In this document: positions 57,801-64,000 of the stretch, one piece after another
How positions within the stretch are numbered: position 1 is the first letter of the stretch
How the letters are laid out: each line of letters opens with the position of its first letter
Assembly (NCBI RefSeq): GCF_018709685.1
Contig: NZ_JABDHQ010000001.1
Span: 1 to 64,000 of the forward strand
Length of the DNA stretch: 64,000 bases
Reading direction: 5' to 3'
Origin: Akkermansia muciniphila
GTDB lineage: Bacteria > Verrucomicrobiota > Verrucomicrobiia > Verrucomicrobiales > Akkermansiaceae
Notes under the pieces: model-generated
Database searches by the model: none
Seen by the model: the letters and a program-made list of their open reading frames with translations, nothing else
What the model was told of the DNA's origin: nothing
Position numbers and translations under genes: made by a program

Positions 57801-58416
57801 AGTCCACCCATTCCTGCTTGATCATGCCGTTCAGCGTGTCGTCCGTGATGTCTGCAATCTTGCCGATTTCATGGGACGTGCGGAAGCCGTCAAAGAAGTT
57901 CATGAACGGAACGCGGGATTCCAGCGTGGCGGCGTGGGAAATGGCGGCAAAGTCCGCAGCTTCCTGCGTGGAGGAGCCGCACAGCATGGCCCAGCCGCAG
58001 GAGCGGGCGCTCATCACGTCGCTGTGGTCGCCGAAGATGGAGAGGCCCTGGTAGGCCAGGGAACGGGCGGCCACATGGAACACGGCCGGAGTCAGTTCCC
58101 CTGCGATCTTGAACATGTTCGGGATCATCAGCAGAAGGCCCTGGGATGCGGTGAAGGTGGTTGCCATGGCTCCGGTCTGGAGAGCGCCGTGGACTGCGCC
58201 GGCGGCGCCGCCTTCACTCTGCATTTCCACAACGGAAGGAACGGTGCCCCACAGGTTCTTCCGGTTCACAGCGGACCAGCTTTCAGCTGATTCACCCATG
58301 GGAGAGGACGGTGTAATGGGGTAAATGGCAATGACTTCAGAAAAACGATAGGCTACGGAGGCTACGGCTTCGTTAGCGTCAATCGTGCTGTAAGTTACGG
58401 TTGTCTGATCACTCAT
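54838..58416 (-). CDS. nifJ: Pyruvate:ferredoxin (flavodoxin) oxidoreductase
   Basis: A single-chain PFOR of 1192 residues that converts pyruvate and CoA to acetyl-CoA, CO2 and reduced ferredoxin, a central step in anaerobic metabolism. In order: N-terminal domain (EVIAIYPITPSSPMGE), CoA-binding region, gamma-type domain (FGLGSDGTVGANKDAIKIIG), a domain with two 4Fe-4S clusters (CIQCGKCTAVCPHAAI and CTGCTLCSDVCPAKS), a third cluster Cys set (GACAGCGETPY), and a thiamine-diphosphate domain with GGDGWAYDIGYGGLDH and VYSNTGGQ. It is on the minus strand, divergent from lysS. Confidence 0.98.
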   Translation of the reverse strand: MSDQTTVTYSTIDANEAVASVAYRFSEVIAIYPITPSSPMGESAESWSAVNRKNLWGTVPSVVEMQSEGGAAGAVHGALQTGAMATTFTASQGLLLMIPNMFKIAGELTPAVFHVAARSLAYQGLSIFGDHSDVMSARSCGWAMLCGSSTQEAADFAAISHAATLESRVPFMNFFDGFRTSHEIGKIADITDDTLNGMIKQEWVDSFRERALTPDAPVLRGTAQNPDVYFQGRETVNQFYEATPAIVQKAMDRFAGLTGRSYHLVDYTGAPDAERVIILMGSGAEAVEETVEAMIARENAKVGVLKVRLFRPFPAAELIKALPSTVKKIAVLDRTKEPGSQGEPLHQDVIQALFDAQGSGTLSFTNGMPKVVGGRYGLSSKEFTPAMVKGIYDSLEQDAPKNHFTIGINDDVLGTSIPYDEDYSTEADDVTRAMFFGLGSDGTVGANKDAIKIIGQHTNLYVQGYFVYDSKKAGSSTISHLRFGPRPIKSTYLITKANFLALHQPTLLNLFDFLKNAANGATFLMNSPHPADKLWDTLPARMQQQILDKNLKLYTIDAFSVARKTGMGGRINMIMQTCFFKLAGVIPADEAIGYIKKAIAKTYAKKGQEVVDKNIAAVDATLENLHRVDTTGKTITGHAIPPVMSADAPDYVQNVLGKMMCGEGDSIPVSQMPVDGTFPNGTSQYEKRNLALDLPEWDPAICIQCGKCTAVCPHAAIRSKFFAPDALSSAPASFESLDAKHPDWKGEKFVIQVSPNDCTGCTLCSDVCPAKSKTDPTHKALTMVPAEKIHDREEANWDFFMSLPDVDRTKVRTDNIRSMQVLRPLFEFSGACAGCGETPYVKMLSQLFGNRLVVANATGCSSIYGGNLPTTPWSHDAEGRGPAWSNSLFEDNAEFGLGFRVSLDKQMEHAIELLRDAAGIVGQELVDQILTNPQKDEADIEQQRENVAELKKRITGKPECARLLTMADKLVRKSVWILGGDGWAYDIGYGGLDHILASGKNVKVLVMDTEVYSNTGGQCSKSTPRAAVAKFATTGKPGVKKDLGLMAMTYGNVYVASVALGAKDEHTLKAFVEAEAYDGPAIIIAYSHCISHGINMAKGLQQQKAWVDTGRILLYRYNPDLALQGKSPLIVEGKGPKGDLRDVLLSENRFKLLAKTNKEGFEKLLEEAQKDVWHRWNLYQSIANMGADKPAE

Positions 58417-58761
58417 AAGTCTGCACGGATAGTATATAATTGATAAATAAGGTGCGCCTTAACGGAGACAGTTATAACATGTCTGACGCCAAAGGTAAAA
58501 GCAATTATGCGTAAACGGGGTTTTGTTGGCTGTTTTTTAATAATAAGACCAGTTTCCCTTCAAATCCTTTGAATATTGGCTCTTGCGTGGTTCTCCGGGG
58601 CCGTCCGGAAGCGCCGCTGGCGGTCCTCCGCTCCTGCGGAAGCGTGGCGCCCCGGAAAGGAGGGGTGAACGCATCCCTCTTCAAGGCTCCCGCCCAAAAA
58701 TGTTCCCCTGCCTGACAATGCACTAGCCAAAACGGAGGCAAGCCTTTAAAATCCCCGCACT
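58417..58761. other. 345-base gap between nifJ and lysS with a structured element
   Basis: No gene is recognised; a minus-strand frame of 78 codons looks spurious. At the left is an AT-rich TATATAC segment that could be the nifJ promoter. In the middle lies a GC-rich folded element (58594-58656). Confidence 0.5.
58594..58656. other. Three-way-junction-like GC-rich fold
   Basis: TCCGGGGC (58594-58601) pairs with GCCCCGGA (58649-58656), enclosing two small hairpins (CGCC-GCT-GGCG at 58612-58622 and TCCGC-TCCT-GCGGA at 58627-58640). An alternative GCGCC/GGCGC pairing also exists. It may be a structured leader RNA, a repeat element or a terminator. Confidence 0.5.
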
Positions 58762-60243
58762 ATGTCCGAACAACAGCAGGCACATCCGAATACGACGGAA
58801 TCCGAACTCATTGCCGTGCGCCGCGACAAGCTCGCCAAGATCCGCGAGCTGGGAATAGACCCCTACGGCGCAAGATTTGACGTGACCAACACCCCCGCCG
58901 GATTGAAAGCCGATTTCAAGGAAGACAAACAGGAGGCTGTGGCCGGCCGCCTGCTGGCCATTCGCGACATGGGGAAATCCCAGTTTTTCGTCATCGGGGA
59001 CGTGCGCGGCAAAATCCAGGGGTTCCTGCACAAGAATGAAGTGGATGAAACTACCTGGAAGCTGTGGAAGCTCCTGGACCGCGGGGACTGGATCGGCATC
59101 AAGGGCACCACGTTCCTGACCCGCACCGGGGAACCCACCGTGAAGGTTTCCGGCCTGACCATTCTTTCCAAGAGCCTGCGCCCGCTGCCGGACAAGTGGC
59201 ATGGCCTGGCTGACAAGGAAGTCACGTACCGCAAGCGCCATCTGGACCTCATTGCCAATGAGGAAAGTGCGGCCCTGTTCGTCACGCGCTCCCTCATGAT
59301 TGCGGAGATGCGCCGCTTTCTCCAGGACCGCGGCTATTTGGAAGTGGAAACCCCCATGCTTCAGGACGTGGCTGGGGGCGCCGCCGCCAAGCCGTTTGAA
59401 ACCTACCATAACGCGCTGGACATGCCGCTGACGCTCCGCATTGCTCCGGAACTCTTCCTCAAGCGCCTGATGGTGGGCGGCTTCACCAAGATTTTTGAAC
59501 TCAACCGCAGCTTCCGCAATGAAGGCATCGACCGCCGCCACAACCCGGAATTCACCATGCTGGAAGCCTACTGCGCCTGCGGGGATTTTGAAACCATGGC
59601 CAACATGGTGGAAGAGCTCATCTGCCACCTGGCGGAAAAATTCTGCGGAGGCCTCCAGATTGACCACAAGGATGCGGAAGGCAACGTGCTTTACACGATT
59701 GACCTCTCCCGCCCCTGGAAGCGTGCCGACTATCAGGACCTGATCCGTGGTGTGGCCGGACAGGACTGGTTTGACATTTCTCCGGAGGAACGCCGGGCCC
59801 GCTGTGAAAAGCTGGACGTGGAAATCAGCCCGGATATGAAGGATGTGGACGTCTCCCAGCAGGTATATGAAAAGCTGGTGGAGGAAAAAACCATGAACCC
59901 CTGCTTTGTCACCCATGTGGCGAAGGACCTGGTACCCCTGGCCAAGCTGAACCGGGAAAACCCGGACGTGGTGGACGTGTATGAACTGGTAATCAACGGG
60001 CAGGAAATTTCCCCCGGTTACTCGGAACTGAACGATCCGGACGTGCAGAAGGAGCGCCTGGAACACCAGGCCGCCGGAGAAACCCAGCGCGTGGATTACG
60101 ACTTCATTGAAACGCTGGAATACGGCATGCCTTCCGCAGGCGGCATCGGCATCGGCATTGACCGCGTCGTCATGATGCTGACGGGCGCTTCCTCCATCCG
60201 TGACGTCCTGCTGTTCCCGCAGCTGAAGCGCAAAGACAGTTAA
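58762..60243 (+). CDS. lysS: Lysyl-tRNA synthetase, class II
   Basis: LysS of 493 residues with N-terminal OB-fold anticodon-binding domain (about 55-155) and the class II core: motif 2 around FELNRSFRNEGIDRRHNPEFTMLEAY and motif 3 GGIGIGIDRVVMMLTG. It charges tRNA-Lys. It is followed 16 bases later by a PP2C phosphatase gene. Confidence 0.98.
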   Translation: MSEQQQAHPNTTESELIAVRRDKLAKIRELGIDPYGARFDVTNTPAGLKADFKEDKQEAVAGRLLAIRDMGKSQFFVIGDVRGKIQGFLHKNEVDETTWKLWKLLDRGDWIGIKGTTFLTRTGEPTVKVSGLTILSKSLRPLPDKWHGLADKEVTYRKRHLDLIANEESAALFVTRSLMIAEMRRFLQDRGYLEVETPMLQDVAGGAAAKPFETYHNALDMPLTLRIAPELFLKRLMVGGFTKIFELNRSFRNEGIDRRHNPEFTMLEAYCACGDFETMANMVEELICHLAEKFCGGLQIDHKDAEGNVLYTIDLSRPWKRADYQDLIRGVAGQDWFDISPEERRARCEKLDVEISPDMKDVDVSQQVYEKLVEEKTMNPCFVTHVAKDLVPLAKLNRENPDVVDVYELVINGQEISPGYSELNDPDVQKERLEHQAAGETQRVDYDFIETLEYGMPSAGGIGIGIDRVVMMLTGASSIRDVLLFPQLKRKDS

Positions 60244-60259
60244 TTTACCCCCTGGCCGC

Positions 60260-61045
60260 ATGGCTCCCCGCACCCCGGATACCCTGGACTGCGCTTCCGC
60301 CCAATGGATCGGCAAACGCCGTGAGCAGGAAGACGTGGTTAAAAGCCTTCCCGCCGCCGGCGGGATGCTGGGGATTGTGTGCGACGGCATGGGGGGCCAT
60401 CTCCGCGGGGACTGCGCCTCCTGCGTGGTGGCGGAGGAATTTGCCGGAGCTTTTGCAGAAAGCGCGGTGGAGGATATTCCGGAACGGCTGACGGAAGCCC
60501 TGCATGCCGCCAACCGTGCGCTGGCCTCCATCCAGAAGGAACCGGAGGAATCCGGAACCACGCTGCTGGCCGTCTTCATCCGTGACCGCTCCCTGTGGTG
60601 GATCAGCGTGGGGGATTCCCCCCTCTACCTGTGGAGCGGAGCGGACAGCTTCCGCATGGACCGCCTAAATGAAGACCACTCCATGAGGCCGATTGCGGAT
60701 TGTCTTTACCGGAAGGGGGAAATGTCCCTCCAGGGCGCCCTGCGCCAGCGCTGCGTGCTCCGTTCCGCCGTCATGGGCGGCCCCATGGAGCTGGTGGACA
60801 TCAGCGCCGTTCCCCTGCTCCTGTACCCCGGGGATGCGGTGCTGGCCTGTTCGGACGGCCTGCAGGTCTGGTGCGAGCTGCTTAGGGAGCCTTCCTTCCT
60901 GGCCCTTCAGAAAGCCCGTGACTGTTCCAGCCGGAAGCTGGCGGAAACCATCATGGAGCAGGTCAAGGACATGCTGGAACCCCAGCAGGATAATGCCTCC
61001 GTCTGGGCCGCCGTGATGCGGAAGCCGGGGACTGAAGGCAAATAA
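60260..61045 (+). CDS. PP2C-type serine/threonine protein phosphatase
   Basis: A 261-residue metal-dependent phosphatase: KRREQEDVV, GIVCDGMGGH (about residues 35-44), SGTTLLAVFIRDRSLWWISVGDSPLYLW and a C-terminal QDNASVWAAV, the metal-site motifs of the PP2C family. The protein is cytoplasmic. No partner Ser/Thr kinase is adjacent. It probably shares a transcript with lysS. Confidence 0.92.
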   Translation: MAPRTPDTLDCASAQWIGKRREQEDVVKSLPAAGGMLGIVCDGMGGHLRGDCASCVVAEEFAGAFAESAVEDIPERLTEALHAANRALASIQKEPEESGTTLLAVFIRDRSLWWISVGDSPLYLWSGADSFRMDRLNEDHSMRPIADCLYRKGEMSLQGALRQRCVLRSAVMGGPMELVDISAVPLLLYPGDAVLACSDGLQVWCELLREPSFLALQKARDCSSRKLAETIMEQVKDMLEPQQDNASVWAAVMRKPGTEGK

Positions 61046-61199
61046 AACGGTACCGCCGGAGCGTGCCGGGACCGGAAATTGGCGGGGGCCCTGAATATTC
61101 CGCGTTTCCGCTGGAACGGGGCGCCGGAAAGAACTGGAGGGGAGATGATTTCCCCATTGTCATTTGACTGGCGGGGGGGTAGAATACCCTCCGCACGAC

Positions 61200-61856
61200 A
61201 TGATTGCCTGGATAGTTCTCTATATTGCAGCCTCCTACCTGGTTGGAGCGATTCCGTTCGGCTACCTTGCCGGCAGGGTCAGGGGCCTTGACCTGAGGCA
61301 GCAGGGGTCCCGCAACATAGGGGCTACCAATGCATGGCGCGTGCTGGGCTGGAAGTGGGGCCTCTCCGTTTTCATCCTGGACTTTTTAAAGGGATTCGTG
61401 CCCGTGTTCGGCGCCTTGAACTGGCTGCCGTTTTTGACGGGGGATGCGGGCGGCTGGGATTTCAACGCTGTGGTGGTTCTCGTCTGTTTTGCCGTGGTGC
61501 TCGGCCATACCTATACCTGTTTCCTTGGGTTCAGGGGCGGAAAAGGCGTGGCGACAACCGCGGGCGTCTTATTTGCCCTCAATCCGGTGGTGGCCTGTGT
61601 GGCCCTGGGCGTGTGGCTGGTGCTCATGGTAATCTCCGGCATCGTGTCGCTGGCCAGCCTGGTCGCTGCCGCGGCGATGATCGCCGCGGGGTGGTGGTCC
61701 TACCCGCTTTGCCGGGATGGGGCCGTTTCTCCCCAGATACTTTACGTTGCCTTTTTCACCGTGGTGGGGGCGCTGGTCATTCTCAAGCACCGTTCCAATA
61801 TCGTGAGGCTTCTCAACGGAACGGAGCACTCCTTCTATTCCAAAAAGTCCAAGTAA
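61200..61856 (+). CDS. plsY: Glycerol-3-phosphate acyltransferase PlsY
   Basis: PlsY of 218 residues, five or so membrane spans. It has the family motifs SYLVGAIPFGYLAGRVRGLDLRQQGSRNIGATNAWR, GHTYTCFLGFRGGKGVATT, and a C-terminal LKHRSNIVRLLNGTE. It transfers acyl groups from acyl-phosphate to glycerol-3-phosphate, the first phospholipid step. The ATG at 61200 is chosen. It precedes gpsA by one base. Confidence 0.96.
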   Translation: MIAWIVLYIAASYLVGAIPFGYLAGRVRGLDLRQQGSRNIGATNAWRVLGWKWGLSVFILDFLKGFVPVFGALNWLPFLTGDAGGWDFNAVVVLVCFAVVLGHTYTCFLGFRGGKGVATTAGVLFALNPVVACVALGVWLVLMVISGIVSLASLVAAAAMIAAGWWSYPLCRDGAVSPQILYVAFFTVVGALVILKHRSNIVRLLNGTEHSFYSKKSK

Positions 61857-61857
61857 G

Positions 61858-62868
61858 ATGATGAATCGGTTACATAAAATAGCAGTCATCGGCGCCGGTT
61901 CCTGGGGTACGGCCCTGTCCATGGTTCTGGCCACCCGCGAATGTGAAGTCGTCCTGTGGACGCCGGAAGAAGCGCAGGCCCGCCAGCTTGCGGAAACGAG
62001 GCGCAGCCCGGTCCTGTCCGAGACGGCCGCTCCCCTGGCTCCCAACATCCACCCCACATGTGACCTGGAGCAGGTGAGGGATGCGGAACTCATCGTAGTA
62101 GTGGTGCCTTCCGTAGCCATGCGTTCCGTGGCGCAGCGGCTGCGCGGCCTCCCGGTACGGCCGGACGCTGTAATCGTCTCCTGCACCAAGGGCATTGAAC
62201 AGGGCACCCATAAAAGAATGACGGAGATCCTTCAGGAATATCTGCCCTCCAATCCCATAGGCGTGCTTTCCGGCCCCAACCATGCGGAAGACATCTGCCT
62301 GGGCCTTCCGTCCGCCTCCCTGATCGGTTTTGAAAACCCCAAGTATGCGGACTGGGTGCAGCAAATCTTCGTTTCCAAAACTTTCCGCGTTTACTCCGCC
62401 ACGGACATCATCGGGATGCAGCTGGGAGGAACCATTAAGAACGTCTTCGCCATCGGCGCCGGACTGTGCGAGGGGCTGAAGCTGGGGGATAACGCCCAGG
62501 CCGCCCTGCTGACCCGCGGCCTGGCGGAAATGACGCGCATCGGCGTAGCCAGCGGAGGCCGCAGGGAAACCTTCATGGGCCTTTCCGGCGTGGGTGATCT
62601 CATTGTCACCTGCTATTCCCGCCACTCCCGCAACCAGACGGTGGGCCGGAGGCTGGCGGAAGGGAAAAGCCTCCAGGAAATCCTGGACACCCTGGGCATG
62701 GTGGCGGAAGGGGTGCCCAACACGCTCTCCGTCTATGAAATTGCGCGGAAGCTGGGAGTCAGGACGCCCCTGATTGACGCCGTGTATTCCGTTCTTTATG
62801 AATCCAAGCCGCCGATGGAAGCGCTTGTGGAGCTCATGACGCGTGACCCGCGGCCGGAATTAGATTGA
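61858..62868 (+). CDS. gpsA: Glycerol-3-phosphate dehydrogenase (NAD(P)+) GpsA
   Basis: GpsA of 336 residues. N-terminal Rossmann motif KIAVIGAGSWGTALSMVLA; LGGTIKNVFAIGAGLCEGL with the catalytic Lys; GLSGVGDLIVTCYS and GRRLAEGKS. It makes the glycerol-3-phosphate used by PlsY next door, an obvious functional pairing. It starts one base after the plsY stop. Confidence 0.98.
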   Translation: MMNRLHKIAVIGAGSWGTALSMVLATRECEVVLWTPEEAQARQLAETRRSPVLSETAAPLAPNIHPTCDLEQVRDAELIVVVVPSVAMRSVAQRLRGLPVRPDAVIVSCTKGIEQGTHKRMTEILQEYLPSNPIGVLSGPNHAEDICLGLPSASLIGFENPKYADWVQQIFVSKTFRVYSATDIIGMQLGGTIKNVFAIGAGLCEGLKLGDNAQAALLTRGLAEMTRIGVASGGRRETFMGLSGVGDLIVTCYSRHSRNQTVGRRLAEGKSLQEILDTLGMVAEGVPNTLSVYEIARKLGVRTPLIDAVYSVLYESKPPMEALVELMTRDPRPELD

Positions 62869-62925
62869 TTTTTTGTTTTTTTGAGTTGCTTTTCCTCGAC
62901 AAATTGTACTATATAAACAATCAGT

Positions 62926-63360
62926 ATGAAACGTGCCATCATCTCAGCTCTTTTTGCCGCCGGCGCCATCGGTGTCGCCAGTGCGGACATTCAGGCTCCT
63001 CCCGCTTCCGAATACACCCCCACCCGCAAGCTGGGCCGCGCCATTGCCAACCTCATTTATTCCGTTGAGGAAATTCCGCTTGGAGTGATCAACTGGACCA
63101 GCCGTGAAGGCGACTATGCCGGTTTTTCCGTGGGCATCGTTGATGGCACCGCTACCATGCTTGAACGCATGGGCTACGGCATCTATGAGCTGGTCACGTT
63201 CTGGGCCCCCACTTACAAGTGCACGTACAAGCCCCCCTATCAGGGACGTTGCGGCATGAGCGGCCTTAAGGAATACAACCCCAACGGCGGCTTGAGCGAA
63301 TTCCCGGCGGAACTCAGCTTCCAGAGCTACTACAAGTACTCCCGCCAGCAGCGCGACTAA
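62926..63360 (+). CDS. Exosortase-associated secreted protein, TIGR04073-like
   Basis: A 144-residue exported protein: signal peptide (about 1-21, GVASA) and a conserved core with TRKLGRAIANLIYSVEEIPLGVINWTSREGDYAGFSVGIVDGTATMLERMGYGIYELVTF, the pattern of the putative exosortase-associated family TIGR04073. Function unknown; by association it belongs to the PEP-CTERM/exosortase export system. A TATATA segment at 62910-62915 could be its -10 box. Confidence 0.85.
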   Translation: MKRAIISALFAAGAIGVASADIQAPPASEYTPTRKLGRAIANLIYSVEEIPLGVINWTSREGDYAGFSVGIVDGTATMLERMGYGIYELVTFWAPTYKCTYKPPYQGRCGMSGLKEYNPNGGLSEFPAELSFQSYYKYSRQQRD

Positions 63361-63510
63361 GGTCCGGCTGTCAAGAATTTCAAAAGGGCTGTCTGCAAGC
63401 AAGCGGACGGCCCTTTTTTATATGGTGGATTTGCGTGGCCTTGACAATAGCCGCCATTGACGGAAAAAGGGGGAAAACGTATTCTTCCGTACCGGAAAGG
63501 CTTCCATATC

Positions 63511-64000
63511 ATGAATAAAACAGTTGTTTTCATCAGCCTGGGCGCTGCCGTCTGCATGACAGCCCCCGCATTTGCCCAGGACACCCATCTTTCCCTGACC
63601 AAACAGAGCGTTGCCAGCATGCATGAAATTACGGCGGCGCTGGACAAGGTGACGGATGAGCCCGGAGCGGCGGACGCCGTGAAAACGGTTAAAAAGGTGC
63701 GTGAAAAGCTGGTGGACCTGGGGAAAAGGCAGTTGGAGCTTCCCGGCGCCACGCCGCAGGAACAGGCGCAGATTGCCGCCCAGATGACGGAAGTGCAGAA
63801 GATTTCCGGTGAGTTGGTGAAATCCCTGGCCCGCTTGAAAAAAGAAGGCCTGCTCACGCCTGACTTGCAGAAGGCTTTGATGGATTTGCAGTCCGTCCAG
63901 ACGGAACTGGCGCAGGCCTCCCAGGACAAAGCCGCGCAGGCGGAGCCGTTCCCGAAGGATGCGGAGGGCAACACGCATGAAACCCTGCTGGCTAAAACCG
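63511..64000 (+). CDS. Secreted helical protein, cut by the window end
   Basis: A reading frame from ATG 63511 stays open to the last base (163 codons visible). It begins with a signal peptide (MNKTVVFISLGAAVCMTAPAFA) followed by a helical, charged, coiled-coil-like region (LTKQSVASMHEITAALDKV, QQAQIAAQMTEVQKISGELVKSL-like pattern). No domain is recognised in the part that can be seen. Confidence 0.75.
   Translation, partial: MNKTVVFISLGAAVCMTAPAFAQDTHLSLTKQSVASMHEITAALDKVTDEPGAADAVKTVKKVREKLVDLGKRQLELPGATPQEQAQIAAQMTEVQKISGELVKSLARLKKEGLLTPDLQKALMDLQSVQTELAQASQDKAAQAEPFPKDAEGNTHETLLAKT

Noticed and set aside
58505-58741. Minus-strand frame of 78 codons between nifJ and lysS
   Set aside because: It spans the GC-rich folded element and has no ribosome site or domain.

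Overview
The window is 64 kb of a GC-rich bacterial chromosome. It very probably comes from Akkermansia muciniphila or a close relative (Verrucomicrobiota). The evidence is three secreted proteins ending in Akkermansia-type PEP-CTERM tags (V-P-E-P/A, then L-G-L-A-A-L, then an Arg cluster), an exosortase-associated TIGR04073-type protein, and mucin/glycan-degrading enzymes of the GH27, GH33, GH2 and GH123-like types next to ordinary housekeeping genes. No rRNA, tRNA, CRISPR array or intact insertion sequence was recognised. The species assignment is inference from these families; no database was consulted.

Layout. 0-6 kb: a PEP-CTERM metalloprotease-like protein, the disaggregase ClpB and a GH27 alpha-galactosidase-like enzyme. 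6-15 kb: a complete high-affinity potassium locus on the minus strand (kdpD-kdpE, an outer-membrane barrel gene, kdpA-kdpB-kdpC). 15-25 kb: a large sialidase, two secreted proteins (one PEP-CTERM), a GH2 beta-galactosidase and an LpxR-like outer-membrane protein. 25-30 kb: TatD nuclease, LysM lipoprotein, L,D-transpeptidase and small or uncertain genes. 30-38.5 kb: a replication-associated block with dnaN, a cluster of DnaA-box-like 9-mers, ribD, mnmG (gidA) and holA. 38.5-48 kb: HtrA protease, ilvN, a HrpA-type helicase, a TrkH/TrkA potassium uptake pair and hisF. 48-54.8 kb: a GH123-like enzyme, then a more AT-rich accessory stretch with two adjoining unrecognised genes and two frameshifted remnants. 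54.8-64 kb: pyruvate:ferredoxin oxidoreductase, lysS, a PP2C phosphatase, plsY-gpsA, the TIGR04073-like gene and a gene cut by the window end.

The most notable large-scale signal is a probable chromosomal replication origin. Two parS-like 16-mers (30072-30087, one mismatch from a perfect palindrome; 35772-35787, a perfect palindrome inside mnmG) lie on either side of an intergenic region (about 33554-33760). That region carries at least five or six DnaA-box-like 9-mers, two of them identical TTATTCACA in opposite orientations, next to an AT-rich tract. dnaN and mnmG, both typical origin neighbours, are close by. dnaA and parAB are not in the window.

Functionally, the glycosidases fit stepwise trimming of mucin O-glycans (sialic acid, galactose and N-acetylgalactosamine). 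The Kdp and Trk systems cover high- and low-affinity potassium uptake. The accessory pair at 50.7-53.7 kb (a lysozyme-fold-like protein and a secreted partner) is the best candidate for an undescribed system, although its function is unknown.
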